A stretch of DNA of 44,384 nt from assembly GCA_947498785.1 (NCBI GenBank), contig CANMLS010000041.1, positions 1 to 44,384 of the forward strand. The letters are read 5' to 3'. The notes under the pieces are model-generated. The model was not told the origin of the DNA and ran no database searches. It saw only the letters and a list, made by a program, of their open reading frames with translations. Position numbers and translations under genes: made by a program. Shown in pieces: positions 25,282-33,679 of this stretch (position 1 is the stretch's first letter; the number at the start of each line of letters is the position of its first letter). The stretch comes from an uncultured Aquimarina sp. GTDB lineage: Bacteria > Bacteroidota > Bacteroidia > Flavobacteriales > Flavobacteriaceae.

Positions 25282-26226
25282 TTACTGTTTTATATTGTGA
25301 GTAACGTTTTGGCTAAACTGCATTTTAATGCTGTTTAGCTTTGTTATGCTTTTCTTTATTATTCTCTTTGTTCCAATAAAATAACGGTATTTTCTTTGTG
25401 TACGCATCGCTTCGTGTGTTTCCACCATTGGCGTTTCATTATCTTTAGAAAGGTGCAACACTTTATCGTAGCCTATATACAATGCTAGATGAGCTCCAAA
25501 TGCTCCTCGTTTATTATTGTATAGCATTATATCTAATGGTAAAAAATCAGTCTCTACTTTTTTAGTATAAACTGTATCTTCCCAAAGATCACTAGATCTA
25601 AAGTTTGGCACCTCTTTGTTGAATTCTTTTAATAATTCATAAACATATACCTGACAATTCGCACCTAAAGCTAGATTCTCCTGTTCTTTCACTCCTGGTA
25701 TTCTAGAGCCTTTATAATGTACCTTTTTGAAACGTTCAGGGATAATGAATTGATTTTCATCATTGTTTTTTTCATACCTATGAATTGATTGCCGCCCATC
25801 TTCGGGAACCCAGCCCTCAGTAGCTGGTACCTTAACAATATCATCCCCCATACTCCTTTCAACTCCGAAGTATTTATCACCTCTTTCAACTCCACACCTA
25901 AAGTCAATGAACAAATGACACCAATTTTTTGCAAAGCAAAAGGAAAGAATATACATAAACCTACGTTCCCAGTCCCATCCCATTTCATCATATATTTTGT
26001 TTATTTCATTTCGTCCTGCGTAAGCAAGCTGACCATAGTCATAGGCTTCAAGTAGAGGGATTTCTGCCAATTTGCCTTTAACAGGATCGTATTTTGGTAT
26101 TTCGTATAATTTTTTAATTCTATCCGGATAAAAATCTTTTATTACAGAAAATCCAGTATCTGATAAAACCACTTCGGCATTTGGATTTTCTGATTTTAAA
26201 CGTTTGATTAGTTCAGAAACTTTCAT
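25282..26226 (-). CDS. NlpC/P60-like cysteine hydrolase
   Basis: I place the start at ATG 26226, giving 314 residues. The longer frame to 26274 starts at TTG inside a transposon-end repeat. The C-terminal half looks like an NlpC/P60 domain: NCQVYVYELLKEFN holds the candidate Cys (about residue 191), DIMLYNN leads to GAHLALYIGYDKVLHLS with candidate His residues (about 246 and 258). Such enzymes cut amide bonds in cell-wall peptides or act as acyltransferases; no signal peptide is visible, so a cytosolic role is possible. The last 20 or so codons run through an attC-like palindrome, so the C-terminal tail was probably supplied by the recombination site. Confidence 0.7.
   Translation of the reverse strand: MKVSELIKRLKSENPNAEVVLSDTGFSVIKDFYPDRIKKLYEIPKYDPVKGKLAEIPLLEAYDYGQLAYAGRNEINKIYDEMGWDWERRFMYILSFCFAKNWCHLFIDFRCGVERGDKYFGVERSMGDDIVKVPATEGWVPEDGRQSIHRYEKNNDENQFIIPERFKKVHYKGSRIPGVKEQENLALGANCQVYVYELLKEFNKEVPNFRSSDLWEDTVYTKKVETDFLPLDIMLYNNKRGAFGAHLALYIGYDKVLHLSKDNETPMVETHEAMRTQRKYRYFIGTKRIIKKSITKLNSIKMQFSQNVTHNIKQ
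25299..25349 (-). repeat. attC-like palindrome inside gene end
   Basis: On the minus strand GCATAAC opens the unit and GTTACTC closes it, 51 bases in all. Inside, GCTAAAC-A-GCATT pairs with AATGC-A-GTTTAGC (25312-25324 and 25327-25339) around a 2-base loop, with one mismatched pair and unpaired bases next to the boxes. This is the most attC-like structure in the window. It lies within the last codons of the NlpC-like gene. Confidence 0.7.
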
Positions 26227-26282
26227 TCTATTTAAATCGGGTTTTATGTTCGTAAATGAAGATGGTTTACACAATTTAAAAA

Positions 26283-26450
26283 TTAAGGTTTACACCAAAT
26301 TAATTTCTAATCTTGTTGATTGTTGTTTATTTATACGATGCTTTTCATCAAAGAAACCTAAAAATACATTTCTATAAAAGGCTTTCCAAATATCATTACC
26401 AATATCTTCAATAGTGATGTGTTTTCCCTTTTAAAGCCGTCGATACATAT
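26283..26450 (-). mobile_element. DDE transposase tail relic with IS end, copy A
   Basis: On the minus strand it decodes, with a one-base shift, to ALKGK, then IEDIGNDIWKAFYRNVFLGF and FDEKH..NKQQSTRLEINLV-stop, followed by AATTTGGTGTAAACC. This resembles the C-terminus of an IS481-like integrase-core transposase and its IS terminus. GGTTTACAC occurs twice, 22-24 bases apart, in the better copies. Only the last 50 or so codons remain. Confidence 0.65.
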
Positions 26451-26585
26451 GCTAAATTTAATACTTTGACAACAAACCAAACAAACAACAACCATTTGAT
26501 TGATCTCCTAGCTGCTATGATCATATATATGGTGTAGCTGTTGCACAAGTTTTGATACATATAGTTTTGTTAAGTTATCTTTTAT

Positions 26586-27080
26586 TTATGGAAGGTAAGA
26601 AAACCTATCAATAGATTTATCGTCAAATTCTAAATGTATATTTATCATCCAAGAACTATGAATATAATTATACGCGTCAATTAATTGCTCGTTAGTTCTT
26701 TTATGGATAAATTTTGCATATTTCTGAGTTGTATGTTTTTTAATTAGAAACAAATTTTAAGGAACATAGTCTAAAGTTTTTTCAAGAATTATAGCAACAT
26801 GTGTTCTACACCGAAAGTCATCTGTGATTTCATTATCATCAAGGTTTTCAGAAAAAAATATACTTTCATTAGAAATCAATTGATTATAAAATAAACTTCT
26901 TTAATCGATTTTCCATCAAGTATTTGTTCTACTTTATTTAACTGTTGGTCACAAAGGATATTTCAAAACTTTATTAAGATTGATTTAAGCTGCTCAAATT
27001 TTAGCGTACATTGATTCGTCTAAAAATAGAACCCCTCTTAAAAAGGCACTCTTGAGTTCGCCAGTTGAAAAACTATAGGT
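26586..27080 (-). pseudogene. Broken gene for an unknown protein
   Basis: The minus strand reads in pieces: TGELKSAFLRGVLFLDESMY, then QLNKVEQILDGKSIKEV, then NESIFFSENLDDNEITDDF, RCRTHVAIILEKTLDYVP, and a final LEFDDKSIDRFSYLP before the stop at 26586. Stops and frameshifts separate the pieces. The order and length (about 160 codons) suggest one decayed cytosolic protein. I do not recognise the family. It fills most of the 650-base gap upstream of the NlpC-like module. Confidence 0.55.
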
Positions 27081-27106
27081 TTATGCGACGGTTACTGTTG
27101 CTGCGC

Positions 27107-28540
27107 TTAGTTAATTCCTAGATATGTTTTTGCTTTTTCACTATTGAAATTACTTTTTTTAAATGGGTGAGCTTCGGTGTTGAAAATATAATTATTAAAA
27201 TTAAATGTGTTTTTATCTACTGCTGCTAAATAAAAATATTTTAATGTTTCAGCATAAAAATAAGTAGCTAGGTAATCTTTTTCTTTCATGGTGCGTACAT
27301 CAGAAATAGCATGAAAAGCTGTTTCATTCATACAGCAATCTTTAATGTCCGCCCAGTATTTTTGAATCATTTTTAAATATTTAATGTTGCCAGTGATTTG
27401 ATGCAAATAGTATGCTGATTCAATTATTTCTGGATTTAATTCTGAGTTTGCGTATTCAATTTTGTCTTCTTCATAGAGATACCTTGTTGGAAGCAATCCA
27501 TATTTATTCCAAAGCCAATCCCAAGTTGCCATATTTTTTTCTGCATTACTTAAATCTCCATGGAGTGCTTGAATAGCAGGGAAAAAAGCATCATAAAGAG
27601 ACATTGATCTTTTTACAATTTCACCATTATTCATATTAACACAGGCATAAAATTGTCTTCCATTATATTCATCAGAATAATACTGATTAATTTTTTCTAA
27701 ACTATAATTCCAAATATCTTCTATTTCTGGATCAGGAAAGAGCAGATTACTTTTGAATAAATATTCATAATAGGAATCCATTCCAGCCTGAAGATATGAC
27801 CAGTCATTGGTCCATTCACCCGATTCAACATTAATGAAATCACCAGGTAATCCAATTTTTGATTTTCTTTCAAATATGGCCAAAGTAGCTTTTTTTGCTA
27901 CTTGATAATATTTAGGATTCCGAGAATAATAGCTTAAGATTCCAAATTCAAATAAATAGGTAGCCGCTTGTGCAGTATTTACAATATTCCCACTCCCTTC
28001 GCCATTGTTTCCACTGGTTGCACCAGTTTTAAGATTAACAGAATGATAAGGTATGCCAGTAGGCGAATCAAATGCAGGTAATAACCGGTCTCCAAAATCT
28101 ATTGCTCTATCGAGAATCTCAGGATTTTTTGTAATATCATAGATAGCCAATAACCCACCTAAAATTCTGATATTTACTTCGAATACTTGAACAAAGACAT
28201 CTTTGTCCCAATCCATCAAGAGAGCATAGTTTTCAATTTCTTTAGCCTCTTGATCGAGTCCCATTACCGACAAAGTACTATATGCATCAATTGGTGAAAT
28301 CCCTAAAGATTGGTCGTACCAATTAAAACCAGATTTTGATAATGGTAATAATACATCCTTACCCCATGCATAATCTTTATATGCATTCCAAGAGCGTAGC
28401 ATTTGAGTTTTAATTTCAGAAGGCTTATATGTTAGTGTGTCGTTGGACTTTAAATTTATTAAAGAGGTCTGTTTTTTTTCTGAATTATTACATGAGATAA
28501 TAAATAGAAAGACAATTAAATATAAATTCTGAAAATTCAT
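27107..28540 (-). CDS. GH47-like alpha-mannosidase lipoprotein
   Basis: The 477-residue protein is a lipoprotein (Cys17 in FIISCNN). It matches glycoside hydrolase family 47 (class I alpha-1,2-mannosidases): SWNAYKDYAWGKDVLLPLSK near residue 50, SPIDAYSTLSVMGLDQEA, and the terminal motif FNTEAHP (453-459), where TEAHP contains the calcium-binding Thr. Acidic residues expected in the barrel appear in VQVFEVNIRILGGLL. GH47 is mostly eukaryotic but known in some bacteria. It probably trims alpha-1,2-mannosides from glycans outside the inner membrane. It stands alone, flanked by relics. Confidence 0.85.
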   Translation of the reverse strand: MNFQNLYLIVFLFIISCNNSEKKQTSLINLKSNDTLTYKPSEIKTQMLRSWNAYKDYAWGKDVLLPLSKSGFNWYDQSLGISPIDAYSTLSVMGLDQEAKEIENYALLMDWDKDVFVQVFEVNIRILGGLLAIYDITKNPEILDRAIDFGDRLLPAFDSPTGIPYHSVNLKTGATSGNNGEGSGNIVNTAQAATYLFEFGILSYYSRNPKYYQVAKKATLAIFERKSKIGLPGDFINVESGEWTNDWSYLQAGMDSYYEYLFKSNLLFPDPEIEDIWNYSLEKINQYYSDEYNGRQFYACVNMNNGEIVKRSMSLYDAFFPAIQALHGDLSNAEKNMATWDWLWNKYGLLPTRYLYEEDKIEYANSELNPEIIESAYYLHQITGNIKYLKMIQKYWADIKDCCMNETAFHAISDVRTMKEKDYLATYFYAETLKYFYLAAVDKNTFNFNNYIFNTEAHPFKKSNFNSEKAKTYLGIN

Positions 28541-28549
28541 TTTTTCTAA

Positions 28550-28607
28550 TTAAGTGCAACGTCATTTGTATGTTGCGTTTGCTTGCTGTAGGCAGCATAT
28601 GCAATAT
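28550..28607 (-). repeat. attC-like hairpin half next to IS110 relic
   Basis: GCAACGTCATTTGTATGTTGCG is followed by TTTGCTTGC and GCAGCATATGCAA. The segment matches 19290-19341 in order of blocks. An IS110-type left end begins directly after it, as if the IS had entered such a site. Confidence 0.5.
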
Positions 28608-28876
28608 AGTAACAATATAAAAACAGCACCTAAGTTATATAATAAAGAATCCAAAAGTAATTTATTATGAAAATAAAGGATACCAAATCAAAGGTATTTA
28701 TTGGTATTGACATACACAAGCGAAATTGAAAAATTCATACGGCTACGGATCTGTTTGATAGTTCTATCTTGACTGTTCCTCCAAATGCCTTTACCTTGCA
28801 GAAATATATTGATAACATTTTAAGGATTATAACACTTCATAGCAAGTTGTGTCTTGTTTGCCAATCAAAATCATAG
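28604..28876 (+). mobile_element. IS110-family transposase 5' relic, copy 1
   Basis: From ATG 28667 the frame reads MKIKDTKSKVFIGIDIHKRN, then a TGA where Trp is expected, then KIHTATDLFDSSILTVPPN to a stop at 28874-28876. FIGIDIHKRNWKIHTAT is the RuvC-like DEDD N-terminus of IS110 transposases. Only the first 70 of about 330 codons remain, and the expected Trp codon is now TGA. About 60 bases of upstream sequence, where IS110 elements carry their bridge RNA, are shared with copy 2. Confidence 0.75.
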
Positions 28877-28962
28877 CAATGCCAATAGATGACCAGATAT
28901 CATACCTCATATAGGATGCAGAGTTATAATGGGCTATGGTTGAAATATTGTATTTTTACAAC

Positions 28963-29706
28963 CTAAGACTTGGGAAAGGGCTTTACATAGGGTATAGTGT
29001 TAGCCACAGGGTTTCTGTATTCTGCTCTTGGATAATTCGACATTCGCACACCATCTTTTTGTAATTCTTTAAGTGCATCTTTTGCAATCCATTGTGCAGA
29101 TTTATTTTCAAATTCCAATATTTCTGTGGCAATTTCTATTGCTTTTCCATTAAGATCAATGTTTCGTTTTCCAATATTTCTCAAAGCCCAATTTACTGCT
29201 TTTTTCACGTACAATCTTTCGTCTTTCGCTTCTCGCTTGATTATTGGAAAAAATTGTTCAAATAGCTCGTTTTCTGAAATTTTATTTGCCATACAATACG
29301 AAGCCATAGTTGCAAAACCTGCCCTTTTTTCAAATTCAGGTTCTCTTTCAGTCCATTCCAATATTTTGGCGAGTGCAAATTTGTTTTTAGAAAAAAGCCC
29401 CATGCTGAAACTGTCGCAGATTTCCCAATTTTCAAATGTCTTAACCCATTTTTCCATTAATGTTTCAGTAACATCTTTTGGTTTAAATATTTTGCTACAC
29501 AAAAGTCTTCCTTCATAAATTCCGCTGTCAAAAAGTTGTAAGGCAAGTTCGTTATCGTGTCCAATTTCTTTGGCAATCATTTTAAGTTCCTTGTGATAAA
29601 TACCCAAAGAATTATTTGATATTATTCCAAATTTCTTTTCTTTGAAAATGACCTTTTCGGCATCTTTCAAGTCATAAAGACATTCTATGATTTCTTTATA
29701 GTTCAC
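28963..29706 (-). CDS. DNA alkylation repair protein (AlkD-like HEAT repeats)
   Basis: The 247-residue protein is all-helical with HEAT-like repeats and the family segment KMIAKEIGHDNELALQLFDSGIYEGRLLCSKIF, then MEKWVKTFENWEICDSFSM, and VKKAVNWALRNIGKRNIDL. AlkD-type glycosylases remove alkylated purines from DNA. It is the last gene of a four-gene leftward operon and abuts the DUF1801 gene. The last 14 residues (after YRNP) are encoded by the recurring intergenic repeat (28963-29005), so the natural C-terminus was replaced by repeat sequence. Confidence 0.88.
   Translation of the reverse strand: MNYKEIIECLYDLKDAEKVIFKEKKFGIISNNSLGIYHKELKMIAKEIGHDNELALQLFDSGIYEGRLLCSKIFKPKDVTETLMEKWVKTFENWEICDSFSMGLFSKNKFALAKILEWTEREPEFEKRAGFATMASYCMANKISENELFEQFFPIIKREAKDERLYVKKAVNWALRNIGKRNIDLNGKAIEIATEILEFENKSAQWIAKDALKELQKDGVRMSNYPRAEYRNPVANTIPYVKPFPKS
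28981..29005 (-). repeat. Recurring core at AlkD-like gene end
   Basis: CTTTACATAGGGTATAGTG followed by TTAGCC matches the core found after many genes here. It is preceded at left by TATTTTTACAACCTAAGACTT, shared with copies at 33.97, 34.86 and 37.57 kb. It overlaps the last codons of the AlkD-like gene. Confidence 0.65.
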
Positions 29707-30030
29707 TTACTTTCTTGAGTTTATTTCTATTGCTTGTTTTATGTAATATTCAACTACTTTTTTGTTTAATTCTTTTTGTTGTAGAACTCTTATCGCTTTT
29801 CCATTACCTGTTAAAAGTCCTAAATTGTCTTCCATTTTAGCACCTTTCAAAAAACCGAAATCTATTCCATAAGGCATTGTTCGCATATGACAAATTCCTC
29901 CTTTTTCGTTTGAATAGGTCGTAATTCGTTCTTTCTTTGTTTCAACTATTCCGTCAAAAGACAGTAAAAATTCCCTTGCGCTTAAAAATAGTTCTTTATG
30001 TTCAGATTCCAAATCTTTGTCGTATTGCAT
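29707..30030 (-). CDS. DUF1801 family protein
   Basis: The 107-residue protein matches the DUF1801/YdhG-like fold: SFDGIVETKKERITTYSNEKGGICHMRTMPYGIDFGFLKGAKMEDNLGLLTGNGKAIRVL. The fold is related to a small binding domain whose ligand is not known. It lies 4 bases after the AraC-type regulator and directly before the AlkD-like gene, so all are one transcript. Similar DUF1801 and DNA repair or AraC pairings occur elsewhere in Bacteroidota. Confidence 0.82.
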   Translation of the reverse strand: MQYDKDLESEHKELFLSAREFLLSFDGIVETKKERITTYSNEKGGICHMRTMPYGIDFGFLKGAKMEDNLGLLTGNGKAIRVLQQKELNKKVVEYYIKQAIEINSRK

Positions 30031-30034
30031 AATG

Positions 30035-30874
30035 TTACTTTATTGGGATGAATATTTCTGTTAGTAAATCTTCTTTTGGCGTTATTTCTTTATTATTGAT
30101 GTATTGTTCAAAAATAGGTTCTTCTCTTAAATTATAATCCATCTTTAAAATCCAATCTCTAAAAATGTGATTGTACACAAGTCCTAAATTTTGATAATCT
30201 CCTTTATATAAAAAGCATAAATACTTTCCACCAAAAATAGTTTTGCTAGAAAATTCGGTTTTTACTTTTGTATTATAAGGAATGGAGATACATGCATCAT
30301 ATCTCACTTTCTCGTTTGGTGTAATTTCAGGATCATCCCAATTAATACCATAAAATTTTGATTCCCAATTTATAATTTTATGTTTTTGAGCAGCAGTAAA
30401 CAAGCTCTCCCAATTTGCTTTAGTTGAACTGTCTCCGATCTTGCCTTTTGATTGTTGAAATATCACTTGAATATCATACATACTTTTGACAGTTTCAACC
30501 AATTGAAAATCGTTCTCAACATTTTTGTTTGTTCGTTCTATTATCAGGTTTTTATGTTTTCTAACATAGCTTGGACTTACTCCAAACATTTTTTTAAACC
30601 CTTTGGTAAAAGAAGAAGGTGTATTATAACCAACTCGATAAGCTATTTCATTAATTGGTTGAGAAGAATAGCGTAATAACTTTACTGCTGTTTCAAATCT
30701 AATGCGATTGATATAGCTCCCTAATGTTTCATTTAAAAAACCTTTCATAATTCTATGAAAATGAAATTTGGATAAGTTGGCTATTTTGGCCAACTTATCT
30801 AATTCTGGCGTTTCATCTAGGTGGGCATCAATATAGGTAATGACCTTATCAATACTTTGTTGGTAGTTGTTCAT
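30035..30874 (-). CDS. AraC-type regulator with GyrI-like effector domain
   Basis: I choose ATG 30874, so the start overlaps the preceding stop in an ATGA arrangement; the protein has 279 residues. The N-terminal part holds both AraC helix-turn-helix motifs (ELDKLAKIANLSKFHFHRIMKG and INEIAYRVGYNTPSSFTKGFKKMFGVSPSYVRKHK). The C-terminal half has the GyrI-like small-molecule binding pattern, as in Rob or SbmC-type regulators (KFYGINWDDPEITPNEKVRYDACISI, GGKYLCFLYKGDYQNLG, PIFEQYINN). It probably controls its own operon in response to a small hydrophobic compound. Confidence 0.9.
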   Translation of the reverse strand: MNNYQQSIDKVITYIDAHLDETPELDKLAKIANLSKFHFHRIMKGFLNETLGSYINRIRFETAVKLLRYSSQPINEIAYRVGYNTPSSFTKGFKKMFGVSPSYVRKHKNLIIERTNKNVENDFQLVETVKSMYDIQVIFQQSKGKIGDSSTKANWESLFTAAQKHKIINWESKFYGINWDDPEITPNEKVRYDACISIPYNTKVKTEFSSKTIFGGKYLCFLYKGDYQNLGLVYNHIFRDWILKMDYNLREEPIFEQYINNKEITPKEDLLTEIFIPIK

Positions 30875-31773
30875 TCTTTTATTTTTGCAAACCATTCTAC
30901 AATTGCGTTCCCTATTTCATTTGGCACATCTTCTTGCAAATAATGCTTACTTTTACCTACACAACGATCTGTCATTTTGGGGAAATCTTTACGCATTAAT
31001 GGTATAAATTTTTTTCTGAACAATGAACCAGGTTTTGCCCATAATATGTGAACAGGCACGTCAGTAACTGACAACCAATTATTATAATTCTTTATGACTT
31101 TTGCATTTTCTGGATTTTCCCCAGCAATTGGTAACTCTCTTGGGAACATGAGCATAGGCTTTCTCGATGGTTTTTCTAAAAATGGCTTTCTATAATTACC
31201 CATTTCAATTTTTGATAATTTCCTTTTTGTCAAATATGGCATTGCTTTTTCAATGAAGAAATTGTCGTCATAAATAACTTTTGGACCTTCGGTTTCGTCA
31301 AAGAACTTTTTGAACATACGTCTTGTAACAACTGGTATGGTTTCCCAACTTTCCCACGGTCTTAAGATTCCTTCCATTAATACTACACCCGTTATGTTTT
31401 TTTCATTTTCCATTGCATATTTCAATCCAATAAAACTTCCCCAATCGTGCAATACCAACACAATGTTTTTCAGCTCTAATTCTTTAATAAATGCTTCAAT
31501 ATATTCGCAATGGTCAGTCATTTTGTATGCAATATCAAGTTTTCCTGATTTCCCCATACCAATTAAGTCAACAGCAATTGCACGATTGTCTTTAGAAACA
31601 AACGGTATAATATTTCGCCATAAATAAGAAGAAGTAGGATTTCCGTGTAGAAATAGAAATGTTGTTCCTTTTCCTTCATCAACATAATGAAGATTTGAGT
31701 CTAATATATCTATGTACTTCGATTGGAAAGGAAAGTCTGCTGAAATTGATTCATTGTTTTTTTTGAATATCAT
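30871..31773 (-). CDS. Haloalkane dehalogenase-like alpha/beta hydrolase
   Basis: The 300-residue cytosolic protein carries every mark of the haloalkane dehalogenase family, subfamily II type: HGNPTSSYLW (43-52, with halide-binding Asn45), nucleophile Asp110 in LHDWGS (with Trp111), acid Glu134 in VLMEG, and base His277 in GKSKHYLQED. These enzymes replace halogen by hydroxyl on alkyl halides. It leads a four-gene operon (regulator, DUF1801, AlkD-like). The pairing of a possible halide or alkylating-agent hydrolase with an alkylation-repair gene hints at protection from alkylating halides, which is inference. Confidence 0.9.
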   Translation of the reverse strand: MIFKKNNESISADFPFQSKYIDILDSNLHYVDEGKGTTFLFLHGNPTSSYLWRNIIPFVSKDNRAIAVDLIGMGKSGKLDIAYKMTDHCEYIEAFIKELELKNIVLVLHDWGSFIGLKYAMENEKNITGVVLMEGILRPWESWETIPVVTRRMFKKFFDETEGPKVIYDDNFFIEKAMPYLTKRKLSKIEMGNYRKPFLEKPSRKPMLMFPRELPIAGENPENAKVIKNYNNWLSVTDVPVHILWAKPGSLFRKKFIPLMRKDFPKMTDRCVGKSKHYLQEDVPNEIGNAIVEWFAKIKE

Positions 31774-31858
31774 AATTTTGATTTTGTAACAAAACTATAT
31801 ATGGATATTTTCAATTAATGTTCCAATCTTGCGGTTTTTCATCTGTTCGTAAAGGGGA

Positions 31859-32057
31859 TGGTTTACACTAGTTAAAGATTAAGGTTTACACTAAATTAAT
31901 TTCTAACCGTGTTGATGGTTATTTATTTTTAAGATGCTTTTCATCAAAGAAACTTAAAAATACATTTCTATAAAAGACTTTCCAAATGCCAATACCAATA
32001 TCTTCAATAGCGATGTGTTTTCCTCTTAAAGCCGCCGACACATATGTCCAAGTAATA
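31859..32057 (-). mobile_element. DDE transposase tail relic with IS end, copy B
   Basis: The minus strand reads TYVSAALRGKHIAIEDIG then IGIWKVFYRNVFLSFFDEKH and LKNK-stop in one frame, followed by GGTGTAAACC-type termini (GGTTTACAC at 31860 and 31882 in + orientation). It is the cleanest copy of the transposase tail in the window. It lies between the haloalkane dehalogenase operon and the TPR operon and joins a recurring core at its right. Confidence 0.7.
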
Positions 32058-32072
32058 ACACTTGGAAAAGGG

Positions 32073-32099
32073 CTTTACATAGGACACGATGTTGTAACC
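32073..32099 (-). repeat. Recurring core after TPR gene
   Basis: CTTTACATAGGACACGATG and then TTGTAACC, 8 bases from the TPR gene stop. This copy is the closest to the core consensus. Confidence 0.65.
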
Positions 32100-32107
32100 A
32101 ATTATTT

Positions 32108-32905
32108 TTAGTTTAAAATTTGTTTAAATTCCAATATTTCAGATAGATATATTTCGTTAAGAAATTCGTTGTAAACATCATTTCTTTTATAATAGATACT
32201 ATTTTCAGCTTTCAAAATATTCTCTTTTGCTTTTTCGATTTGACCAAGTTTTAGGTAAGCTTTTGCCATTCCAAAATAGGATTCAGGAACATTTTTAGTT
32301 TGATTTAAAGCTCGTTGAAATTCGGAAATCGCTTTTTTGTAATACCCAAGTTCGTATTCGCAAAGTCCGAGATATACAAAACTATGAATGTCAGTCCAAT
32401 CTTCTTTTTGGTTCTTGATGTTGCGATTAAATAATTCAATAGCTTTTTGGTAATCCTTTTTACCAAAATAACATTCTCCTCTCAAAAAGTCAATGTCCTC
32501 TCCCCAAGGAGTATCCACAAAATTTGGTGTTAAACTATCTAATCTATTAAAATCACTTAATGAGTTTTCAAAGTCTCTTAATTTTCTTAATTTCATCCAA
32601 CCTCGATATCCTAAATGTAGTTTTGGATCAAGTTGAACAGCTTTGTCTAAAAGTTCAAAACCTTTTGCATATTCACCTCTTTTGTTAAATGCTACAGATT
32701 GTTCAAAATATGCATCAGAATAATTCGGATATTGGAATTTTAAAATGTCAAACATAGTTTGTGAAAGATAAGCCCCCTGAGAATGTTCAGCTATTTTGAA
32801 TCTTTTTTCTTTAGGTGCTAAAGCAATAAAATAGATGATGACTATTGAAAATGCGAAAAGCAAAATTGTAAAAACCACTTTAACTATTTTGATAAAAATT
32901 TTCAT
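32108..32905 (-). CDS. Membrane-anchored TPR protein
   Basis: The 265-residue protein has one N-terminal membrane segment (about 8-29) and then tetratricopeptide repeats across about residues 55-245: YPNYSDAYFEQSVAFNKRGE, HLGYRGWMKLRKLRDFENSLSDF, FLRGECYFGKKDYQKAIELF, YLGLCEYELGYYKKAISEF and SYFGMAKAYLKLGQIEKAKE. TPRs mediate protein contacts; no enzyme motif is present. It follows a small anchored protein gene 5 bases upstream, so the two form one module. Function unknown. Confidence 0.85.
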   Translation of the reverse strand: MKIFIKIVKVVFTILLFAFSIVIIYFIALAPKEKRFKIAEHSQGAYLSQTMFDILKFQYPNYSDAYFEQSVAFNKRGEYAKGFELLDKAVQLDPKLHLGYRGWMKLRKLRDFENSLSDFNRLDSLTPNFVDTPWGEDIDFLRGECYFGKKDYQKAIELFNRNIKNQKEDWTDIHSFVYLGLCEYELGYYKKAISEFQRALNQTKNVPESYFGMAKAYLKLGQIEKAKENILKAENSIYYKRNDVYNEFLNEIYLSEILEFKQILN

Positions 32906-32910
32906 AGTCT

Positions 32911-33408
32911 TTAGAAAATATCTTTGATTTTACCATTTTGAATTTTAAAATTCAATACATAATAACTATCAAGAGATTCATTTTTCCATTCGCCCGCTTT
33001 CCAACCATTCAAATTTTTAATTGATTCTTGAATTTGTTTGATGTTATTAGATTTAAAACTGTTTTCTTTTAAATCAGAATTAACCATTTTTACTCGAAAT
33101 CTACCTGCGTTACTTTTACAATTAACTATAAATCGATAAGTTATCAAACCTGATTCATTAAAATTCAGACTATTTATAAGTTCATTTAGTTCTTTTTTTA
33201 TAGTTTTTTCTCCACCTTGATAATTAGCGCCAACCGAGTAGTATTGTGTAATTCTATCTTCATTACAAACTATAAATTCAGAATTGTCAATATTTTTATC
33301 AAAGGCAATATCTCCAATGTTATAAGTTATTTGGTAATAAACCCAAATAGCAAGGGTTATAGCTAAAAGGAAACTTAAGAGCAAAAGGAAATTCAGTTTA
33401 TTTTTCAA
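32911..33408 (-). CDS. Small membrane-anchored hypothetical protein
   Basis: The 165-residue protein starts with one membrane segment (about 7-28, LNFLLLLSFLLAITLAIWVYY) and continues as a polar exported domain of about 135 residues ending in a beta-rich ESLDSYYVLNFKIQNGKIKDIF. No family or motif was recognised. It is the first gene of a two-gene operon with the TPR protein, 5 bases apart, so they probably work together at the membrane. Confidence 0.75.
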   Translation of the reverse strand: MKNKLNFLLLLSFLLAITLAIWVYYQITYNIGDIAFDKNIDNSEFIVCNEDRITQYYSVGANYQGGEKTIKKELNELINSLNFNESGLITYRFIVNCKSNAGRFRVKMVNSDLKENSFKSNNIKQIQESIKNLNGWKAGEWKNESLDSYYVLNFKIQNGKIKDIF

Positions 33409-33650
33409 TTCAGATTTTCGTTTTGAGTGGTAATTGGTTACAATGTCTCGGTTATGATTAGTATGGGTATTAAAAGTAATTAATTTCCAATTAAGTACTT
33501 AGTCAGAACTTTTTATTTTGTTTTGATTTTTATTTATTGAGAACAAAAAAATAGCTATCGATTGCATATAGCTAATGATATGTATCTTAGACAAAGGCGA
33601 AATGCCGTATTAAGTTTTTTGTAAATACTTTGAGATTATTACGGTTATAT

Positions 33651-33675
33651 ATAATTGGATATGTTGTTGAAGTGC
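33651..33675 (-). repeat. Recurring core after YjbR-like gene
   Basis: ATAATTGGATATGTTGTTG and AAGTGC, a diverged copy of the core, 5 bases from the stop of the short YjbR-like gene. Confidence 0.5.
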
Positions 33676-33679
33676 GTTT

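Noticed and set aside
25689..25991. 100-codon frame overlapping the NlpC-like gene on the same strand
   Set aside because: It is a +1 frame of a recognised gene with a poorly composed product.
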